This document shows positions 57,786 to 64,000 of a stretch of 64,000 nt of DNA, one piece after another (within the stretch, counting starts at the first letter, position 1; every line of letters begins with the position of its first letter). The notes under the pieces are model-generated. The model did not search any database. It saw only the letters and a program-made list of their open reading frames with translations, and was not told where the DNA came from. The stretch is from NCBI GenBank assembly GCA_029010715.1, contig JAQXKZ010000010.1, positions 1 to 64,000 on the forward strand. The letters are read 5' to 3'. The stretch is from Clostridiales bacterium. Its GTDB lineage: Bacteria; Bacillota; Clostridia; Oscillospirales; Oscillospiraceae. The translations under genes were made by a program, and so were the position numbers.

Positions 57786-58865
57786 TCAGTCAATAATAAC
57801 CTTCATCGCATCAGCCAGTCTGGGGCGATCTGCCTCGGTAAGCGCCGTGGCGGGAATAAGATAGTCCATTAGTATATTTATATTTTCCTTGCTGGGTTCT
57901 ATACCAATCCCGGCAAGCGTCAGCGGCATATGCATATGCCGCATAAGCGCACGCACCTCTGCCACATAAGCGTCCGGCATTCCATTGAACTTGAGCTGCA
58001 TCAGCACTCCGACAGCAACGATCTCACCGTGCAGCATATCTGCTGCTTCCCTGGTGAAGCTGCGCCGGACGCAGTCGTACAGGCCGTGTGCAAGCGCAAG
58101 CTGATTAACGCCGCAGGAAAAACCGCTGACCACGGAGGTGTGCAGAAGGTTCGTAAGTATCAGATCGGTCATACGTCCCGACTCCGCTCCGTTGTCGTAC
58201 ACATTGCAGCCCTCGCCCATCAGGAAATCGTATATTGCCTTTGAATTGACCGTGCATATGTATTTTTCGATATCGCAGTCTCTGTAGCTGTTGATGCTGT
58301 TGTTGTGGATGACCTCGGGATATTTTGCGACCGAGTCCAGAATACCTGCGGCAAGGGTGCGTTTAGGCGCGGTTGCAATCACTGCGGTGTCCGCCACGAC
58401 GACGTCAACTTCCTTGTTCATTGCGACGGAGCCGTCCGGGCTCCCGTCGTCGTTATACATTATGCAGACCGATGAGGAAGCTACGCAGGTGGCGACTGAA
58501 GTCGGCACACAGATCAGATCCATCTCCGCAAATGTGGCGGTGCACTTTGCGAGATCCAGACACTTTCCGCCGCCGATACCGACTATCACAGTGCAGTTTC
58601 TCTCCTCGGCCTCCTTTTTATACGCCTCGGCCCAGCCTCTGGAGCATGCACCCGTGTGAATTCTGACGACAGGTTCTATGCCCAGACCTGCAAACTCCCC
58701 CTCCACAATGCCGAGCACAAGCGGCGTTGTCGTCGGACCGCCGATTATAAGAGGACGCCCGCCGAGTCTTGCTATTTCCCTGCCGAGTACCTGAATACAT
58801 CCGCTGCCGTAGAAAAACTTACCTGCTCCAACCCGCAGATTCACATAAGGCGCACGATCATTCAT
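57786..58865 (-). CDS. Iron-containing alcohol dehydrogenase, glycerol dehydrogenase-like
   Basis: VGAGKFFYGSGCIQVLGREI, VIVGIGGGKCLDLAKCTA, VPTSVATCVASSSVCIMYNDDG. Confidence 0.85.
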   Translation of the reverse strand: MNDRAPYVNLRVGAGKFFYGSGCIQVLGREIARLGGRPLIIGGPTTTPLVLGIVEGEFAGLGIEPVVRIHTGACSRGWAEAYKKEAEERNCTVIVGIGGGKCLDLAKCTATFAEMDLICVPTSVATCVASSSVCIMYNDDGSPDGSVAMNKEVDVVVADTAVIATAPKRTLAAGILDSVAKYPEVIHNNSINSYRDCDIEKYICTVNSKAIYDFLMGEGCNVYDNGAESGRMTDLILTNLLHTSVVSGFSCGVNQLALAHGLYDCVRRSFTREAADMLHGEIVAVGVLMQLKFNGMPDAYVAEVRALMRHMHMPLTLAGIGIEPSKENINILMDYLIPATALTEADRPRLADAMKVIID

Positions 58866-59021
58866 TTTAAGTTGCTCCTTCCGTTTCTCCCATATCTTCA
58901 TGACGGTAACGTTAACCCAGACGCTTTATATACCGTGTCCGCATCTGTTCGCCGCCATTATAACACGTGAAAAAATTTTTTCAACACTTAATTTAATAAA
59001 ATAAAAAATATTTTTTTCTTA

Positions 59022-59050
59022 TTGACATTAGCTATTCTGCATGATAGTAT
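59022..59050 (+). promoter_or_regulatory. Candidate sigma-A promoter of the aldolase/ABC operon
   Basis: TTGACA-N17-TAGTAT; about 97 bp before ATG 59147. Confidence 0.7.
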
Positions 59051-59092
59051 TTATTCAGCCAGTGGATATCAGTCTGATATACCATGCAAATT

Positions 59093-59106
59093 GCACAAAT
59101 TTGTGC
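59093..59106. promoter_or_regulatory. Candidate operator palindrome GCACAAATTTGTGC
   Basis: Perfect 14-bp palindrome about 40 bp downstream of the predicted start point. Confidence 0.5.
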
Positions 59107-59146
59107 TGTGGGTTTAGTTTATTAAAACGATTTTACACTCTGGAGG

Positions 59147-60103
59147 ATGAAAAAAATGGAAGCTATGAAGCCCGAGCAGCTGCGTGAAGCGCTTCACGGA
59201 ATCTGCATTATCAGTATTACCCCGTTCAAGGCCAACGGTGAGTTTGACTATGACGGCTATGCCAGAAATCTGAACTACCTTCTGGCTCACGGTCTGAATA
59301 AAACCAACTCCACTATAGTTGTCGGCGGAAGTACCGGCGAATGCGGGGCCATGTCTGTGGCCGAGCGTAAAGCCGTTTTTGATTGTGCCTTCGACGTGCT
59401 CGGTGACAGGCTCCCGATCATTGCCGGCTGCAACAGCACAAATGTATGGGAGTCCATTGAGCTTGCGCAGTACGCCGAGTCCAAAGGCGCTGCCGGCGCC
59501 ATGGCGCTTTCCCCCTACTACTATCCCGCCAAGGACGAAGAGTGTATATACCAGTTCTACAAAACTCTTGCCACTCATACCGGTCTCGGCATACTCCTGT
59601 ACAACAACTTTGAGGTAATGCAGATTGACTGCCCGATTTCGGTGCTCAGACGCCTGAAGGACGAGTTCCCCAACATTGTCGGCATGAAGGAATGTACTCC
59701 TGCCTTCTTCAAGATGACCCGCGTGGTTCAGGAGATCGGCGATAAGGTAAGTGTCGTTAACGGCCACGGTGAATTTCTTGAGCCCTACGCAGCTCTGGCC
59801 GGCACCGCGGGCTTTATTTCGAGCATGTCCAACTTTGCCCCCGACAAGGCAGTGGCCATCTGGGAAGCACGCAGCAGCGGCGACTACAAAAAGGCAAAAG
59901 AGATCCGGGACACGCTGGTTCCTTATATGGATCTGGCTGTCAGGTACTCCGGCATGGGCGGCGAATACAAGGTCATTTCCCTGCTAAAATACATAACCGA
60001 TCTGGTCGGAAGCTGCGGCGGCTATCCCCGCACTCCATGCGTCCCTCTCAACGAGTCTGAAAAGGCAGAGGTACGCGAGGTCCTGAAAAAGCTTGACCTG
60101 TGA
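59147..60103 (+). CDS. Dihydrodipicolinate synthase/N-acetylneuraminate lyase superfamily aldolase
   Basis: VGGSTGECGAMSVAERKAV, LLYNNFEVMQ (Tyr), IVGMKECTPAF (Schiff-base Lys). Confidence 0.9.
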   Translation: MKKMEAMKPEQLREALHGICIISITPFKANGEFDYDGYARNLNYLLAHGLNKTNSTIVVGGSTGECGAMSVAERKAVFDCAFDVLGDRLPIIAGCNSTNVWESIELAQYAESKGAAGAMALSPYYYPAKDEECIYQFYKTLATHTGLGILLYNNFEVMQIDCPISVLRRLKDEFPNIVGMKECTPAFFKMTRVVQEIGDKVSVVNGHGEFLEPYAALAGTAGFISSMSNFAPDKAVAIWEARSSGDYKKAKEIRDTLVPYMDLAVRYSGMGGEYKVISLLKYITDLVGSCGGYPRTPCVPLNESEKAEVREVLKKLDL

Positions 60104-60137
60104 TTACCGTCGGACAAACCGGCGTTAAAAACAAAGA

Positions 60138-61463
60138 ATGAAAAGGAGAAAAAAAGTGAAAAAGCTACTGGCTGTCCTGATGGCAGTGTGCATGCTCGCT
60201 ACGGTCCTTGCCGGCTGTGGCAGCAGCAGTACCGCCGCCCCGAGCAGCGAACCCGCTGCAAGCGCTGATGCCGCCGGCGATAAGAGCGATGAAGTCGTCA
60301 CTCTTACCCTGGTGCGCACCGGCACCCCCGAAGTTCTGCACGAGATCTTCGATCCCCTGATTGCCGAGTTTGAAACGCAGCATCCGAACATTAAGATCGA
60401 CATGCAGGATCTCGGTTGGGCAGACGCGGAGAAGACTCTGCAGACCATGTCCGCATCCAGGACTCTTCCCGACGTCATGTATCACCTGCCCGCAACTATT
60501 TTCAGCATGTATGAAAAGGGCCTCATCCTTGACCTGACCGACTATGTCGACGACGATCTCAAGGCTGACATGTACCCCGCGATGATGGAAGCCGGTCAGT
60601 ATAACGGCAAGCAGCTTATGATTACCTGCGCCGCTTCCAGCCTTATTATGTGGTATAACGCTGACCTGTTCGAGCAGGCCGGTCTGGATCCCGACAATCC
60701 TCCCAAAACCTGGGATGAACTCCTTGACGCCTGCGAAGCTTTGAGCGCCATCGACGGCATTTCACCCATAGGTATGTACGCGGCTCCCGGCGGCGGTGAG
60801 ACCAGCTTCTTCTTTGAGTCCCTGTTCACTACCCAGATTGGCGGCAGCGCGTGGGATGCAGATAATAACCGGTATCTCTACGACCAGGAAGATTACAAGG
60901 CTGATGCAGTCAAGACTCTGCAGCTCATTCAGGATCTGACCGCCTACGCGCAGGAGGGCTATGTGGAGAGCGGACGCTTTGCAACCCGTACCCTTATGCG
61001 TGACGGTAAAGTCGGCATAGTTCTCGACCTCCCGAACATGGCAAACCAGATACCCGACGGACTCGCTGACGGTACCTTCCGTGCCGCGGCTCTGCCCTGC
61101 GGCGACAGCGGTGTGAGCTCCACCGCCATAAACGCCGGCGGCTGGTTCATTCCCACCAACTGCGAGCACCCCGAAGAGGCCTGGACCTTCCTGCGCTTCA
61201 TGATGGAGACGGAGAACCAGTTTGCACACGAGAAGTACGGCTCCGTCCCCATTCTCAAGTCCGAGGTTGATCTGTACACCTCCGACTACATGAAGCAGAT
61301 CATAAAGGGTATGGAAATCAGCTATCCCGAAGGCATCTGCGTGGATACCAACGCACTGTGGACCGTTACCGGTGAACAGCTGCAGCTCCTCATGATGGGA
61401 GAGCAGACCGCGGAAGACACCTGGACCAACATTTCCACCGAGCACGGCGAGATCTACGAATAA
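60138..61463 (+). CDS. Sugar ABC transporter substrate-binding lipoprotein
   Basis: LLAVLMAVCMLATVLAGCGSSS lipobox; SBP family 1 features; followed by two permeases. Confidence 0.92.
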   Translation: MKRRKKVKKLLAVLMAVCMLATVLAGCGSSSTAAPSSEPAASADAAGDKSDEVVTLTLVRTGTPEVLHEIFDPLIAEFETQHPNIKIDMQDLGWADAEKTLQTMSASRTLPDVMYHLPATIFSMYEKGLILDLTDYVDDDLKADMYPAMMEAGQYNGKQLMITCAASSLIMWYNADLFEQAGLDPDNPPKTWDELLDACEALSAIDGISPIGMYAAPGGGETSFFFESLFTTQIGGSAWDADNNRYLYDQEDYKADAVKTLQLIQDLTAYAQEGYVESGRFATRTLMRDGKVGIVLDLPNMANQIPDGLADGTFRAAALPCGDSGVSSTAINAGGWFIPTNCEHPEEAWTFLRFMMETENQFAHEKYGSVPILKSEVDLYTSDYMKQIIKGMEISYPEGICVDTNALWTVTGEQLQLLMMGEQTAEDTWTNISTEHGEIYE

Positions 61464-61515
61464 GCTATTCTCTGTTAGGGCTCCCAGCTTTAAGGGCCGG
61501 GAGCCCTTTTGGACT

Positions 61516-62439
61516 ATGCTCACTATCCCAATGTACAGAGGTGAAACCATGAAAGGCAACAAAGCTCCCAGGCGGCTGGGGCAAAAAGCCGAACCGTATC
61601 TTTATCTTTTACCCGCTACCCTGCTGTTCATTTTCATTCTGGCTGTTCCCTTCTATAACCTTGTCAAGTATTCCCTGGGCGACTCCAACATTATTCAGGG
61701 CTTCGTCAGCTGGAACGACTTCAAAAATTTTGCATACCTTGCCAAGCCCAAATTTCTCGGCAGCGTCAAAGTCACCGTACTTTATGTGATTTTCGGCGTG
61801 GCCGGTGTTGTCGTTTTTGGCACCATTATGGCGCTTGTGCTTGACAAGCCGCTCAGGGGCCTCGGGATCTTCCGGGCATTGGTCATTATCCCGTGGGTCG
61901 TTCCCCAGGCCTTTGCCGCGTCCATGTGGCGTTGGGTCGTTGATGCGCAGTTCGGATTCATAAATCAACTCCTTCAGGCCCTCGGTATTATAGATAAAAG
62001 CATTGCCTTTCTTTCCGAACCCACCTCAGCACTGGTCACGGTCATAATTGTTCGCATCTGGCAGGGCACGCCGTTTATGATCATCTCTCTGTTGGCTGCG
62101 CTGCAGACGGTCCCCGAGGATATATACGAAGCTGCCGCTCTGGACGGTGTCAATCCGATGCAGCGCTTCTTCTATATAACCTTACCGCATATCATGCCGG
62201 TCCTGCTTACAACCACGTTGATCATCACCGCATGGACCATGCAGATATTCGATGCGGTTTATATCATGACCGGAGGAGGTCCTGCCCGCGGTACACAGCT
62301 TGTCGCTCTGGAGGTCTACACAAAGGCCTTCCAGCAGGATGACCTTGGTACTGCCTGTGCAATATCGCTCTGCATTCTGGCCGTTATCATCGTCATCAGT
62401 ATTTTTAAGGCCAAACTGGAAGGAGATAACAATAAATGA
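61516..62439 (+). CDS. Sugar ABC transporter permease (MalF/UgpA-like)
   Basis: EAAALDGVNPMQRFFYITLPHIMPVLLTTT EAA motif; six TM. Confidence 0.93.
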   Translation: MLTIPMYRGETMKGNKAPRRLGQKAEPYLYLLPATLLFIFILAVPFYNLVKYSLGDSNIIQGFVSWNDFKNFAYLAKPKFLGSVKVTVLYVIFGVAGVVVFGTIMALVLDKPLRGLGIFRALVIIPWVVPQAFAASMWRWVVDAQFGFINQLLQALGIIDKSIAFLSEPTSALVTVIIVRIWQGTPFMIISLLAALQTVPEDIYEAAALDGVNPMQRFFYITLPHIMPVLLTTTLIITAWTMQIFDAVYIMTGGGPARGTQLVALEVYTKAFQQDDLGTACAISLCILAVIIVISIFKAKLEGDNNK

Positions 62440-63269
62440 AGCTGACCATGACACAGCAGAAACGCCTGACTACTTCCGTCCGTTATTTTATTATCGCGAT
62501 ATGGGTTATTTTTACTCTCCTTCCCCTGTATACCGCCTTTGTCGCCTCGCTTACAGAATACCAGAATCTTGGCAAGAGCTTTCTCTATCCTGTCGACTGG
62601 GCCTTTCACAATTATGTTGATATATTCCGCCGCATAGATATGGCGAGCTATCTGAAGGCCACCTTTATCTATTCTGTATCGAGCGCGGCAATAAGCGTAA
62701 TTATTGCGGTCTTTACCGGCTATGCCCTGTCTCGCTTCAGATTTAAAGGCAAGCCTCTCTATTCCGGTATTCTGCTTATGACGCAGGTGCTGCCCCAGGT
62801 TGTCGTTGTCGTCCCGGTATTTCTCATGATGCAGAAACTTGGCCTCTATGACACCTATGCCGGCGTTATCATTGTAATCGTGGCCACTTCCATGGCTTTC
62901 CCCGTCATGCTCATGCGCAGCTTTTACGACAGTGTATCCGTTGCGCTTGAGGAGGCCGCATATATAGACGGCTGCAGCCGTCTGCAGGCCCTCTTCCGGG
63001 TGATACTTCCCCTGGCCATGCCCGGTATCGGCACCGCCTTTGCCCTTGCTTTCTTCTCCGGCTGGAGCCAGTATCTCTATCCTCTTATTCTGACCAGAAG
63101 CGCTCAGATGACCCCTGTCACTGTCGGTGTGGCCCGCCTTATAGACAATCAGACTCCCTGGGAAATGGTTATGACAGGCACGCTTATTTCAATCATCCCT
63201 GCTGTTCTGATCTACCTGCTGGCACAGAAATCGCTCATCAAGGGCCTCAGCAACGGCGCCGTCAAGTAA
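62436..63269 (+). CDS. Sugar ABC transporter permease (MalG/UgpE-like)
   Basis: EEAAYIDGCSRLQALFRVILPLAMPGIGTAFALAFFSGW; overlaps the previous stop. Confidence 0.93.
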   Translation: MKLTMTQQKRLTTSVRYFIIAIWVIFTLLPLYTAFVASLTEYQNLGKSFLYPVDWAFHNYVDIFRRIDMASYLKATFIYSVSSAAISVIIAVFTGYALSRFRFKGKPLYSGILLMTQVLPQVVVVVPVFLMMQKLGLYDTYAGVIIVIVATSMAFPVMLMRSFYDSVSVALEEAAYIDGCSRLQALFRVILPLAMPGIGTAFALAFFSGWSQYLYPLILTRSAQMTPVTVGVARLIDNQTPWEMVMTGTLISIIPAVLIYLLAQKSLIKGLSNGAVK

Positions 63270-63279
63270 AGCAGCGTAT

Positions 63280-64000
63280 ATGTGGAACGGTGCACAGGAA
63301 ATTCGCGGCAAACTATCCTCCGGCCGGTTTGTGACCGGCTTTGCCGCAACTCTGTCTGACCCTACGGTCAGCGAAATGGCCGCATGTGCGGGATATGACT
63401 TTGTTTTCATAGACGCTGAACATCCTCCCATGGACCGGCAGACTATATATCATCATCTTATAGCCGCTCAGGGCGGCGGAGCAGCCGCGATGGTCAGAGT
63501 CTATGGGGACGACCCTCACTGGCTTAAAGCCATTCTGGACATGGGCCCCGATGGGGTTATTTTCCCCTTCGTCCATAACGCAGACATTGCTCGTCGCTGT
63601 GTCGCCGCCTGCGCTTACCCTGATGTTTACATCGGAGGAATGCGCGGGCAGGGGCCGCAGCGCGCCGTGCGATGGGGCTTCGGCGAGACTGAAAGCTATC
63701 TGCGGCAGCCGGATAAGTATCTCCTGAAAATCATGCAGATAGAATCATATGAAGGCTGGAAAAATATAGACGATATCCTCGCGATCCCCGGCGTGGATGG
63801 GATCTATATCGGCCCCGCCGACATCTCCCGAAGCCTTAATGCGAAGCATTCTCATGACGCTCCTCCTCTCGCTCTGGTCTGCGAGGACGTCTTCCGCAAG
63901 ACCAGGGCTGCCGGAAAATGGATGGGGGCTCCCCTGCCCTCCGACTCCGCGCGTCTTTCGGAGCTGCTTGAAATGGGCGCGCAGTGGGGCGTCTGCGGTA
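63280..64000 (+). CDS. HpcH/HpaI aldolase family protein (3' truncated by window edge)
   Basis: Open from ATG 63280 to window end, not in the ORF track. MWNGAQEIRGKLSSGRFVTGFAATLSDPTVSEMAACAGYDFVFIDAEHPPMDRQ..IPGVDGIYIGPADISRSL. Confidence 0.9.
   Translation, partial: MWNGAQEIRGKLSSGRFVTGFAATLSDPTVSEMAACAGYDFVFIDAEHPPMDRQTIYHHLIAAQGGGAAAMVRVYGDDPHWLKAILDMGPDGVIFPFVHNADIARRCVAACAYPDVYIGGMRGQGPQRAVRWGFGETESYLRQPDKYLLKIMQIESYEGWKNIDDILAIPGVDGIYIGPADISRSLNAKHSHDAPPLALVCEDVFRKTRAAGKWMGAPLPSDSARLSELLEMGAQWGVCG

Noticed and set aside
63503-63727. 74-aa plus ORF in the ORF track at the right edge
   Set aside because: Out of frame with the clear HpaI-family CDS that starts at 63280 and runs past the window end.
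1-64000. CRISPR arrays, defence islands, prophage, rRNA
   Set aside because: Read through the window; no regularly spaced direct repeats, cas genes, phage structural genes or rRNA seen.

Overview
This is a chromosomal window, roughly 56% GC by eye, from a spore-forming Bacillota, probably Clostridia/Oscillospiraceae-like. The inference rests on spoIVA, cwlD, a SigH-like sigma factor, M18/PFP/TepA genes and the ruvCAB, tgt-queA-yajC and polA-rimI-tsaD neighbourhoods. It is densely coding and mostly housekeeping. There is no CRISPR array, no prophage block and no rRNA, and only one tRNA (Thr-CGT). The two observations I rate highest are next to each other. (1) 36617-38269 encodes a P1B-type ATPase-like membrane protein whose catalytic signatures have all been replaced (DKTGT to DKAGI, CPC to TPM, HP to QP, GDGxND lost, actuator domain almost absent), i.e. 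a probable pseudo-ATPase. (2) At 38360-39837 an intact tyrosine recombinase gene has a 28-bp dif-like site in its 5' leader, behind a consensus promoter. Immediately upstream lies an inverted, decayed fragment of a related recombinase gene. Other points of interest are a TsaC-CoaE fusion, an alpha/beta-hydrolase-acyltransferase fusion next to a zinc-ribbon membrane protein, an ECF sigma/anti-sigma/propeller-SBP lipoprotein cassette preceded by two tandem paralogous lipoprotein-like genes, a DUF6873-like gene, a sugar-acid-type aldolase/ABC locus running off the right edge (its last CDS is missing from the ORF track), and several unexplained intergenic hairpins and repeats. All calls come from reading the sequence; no searches were run.
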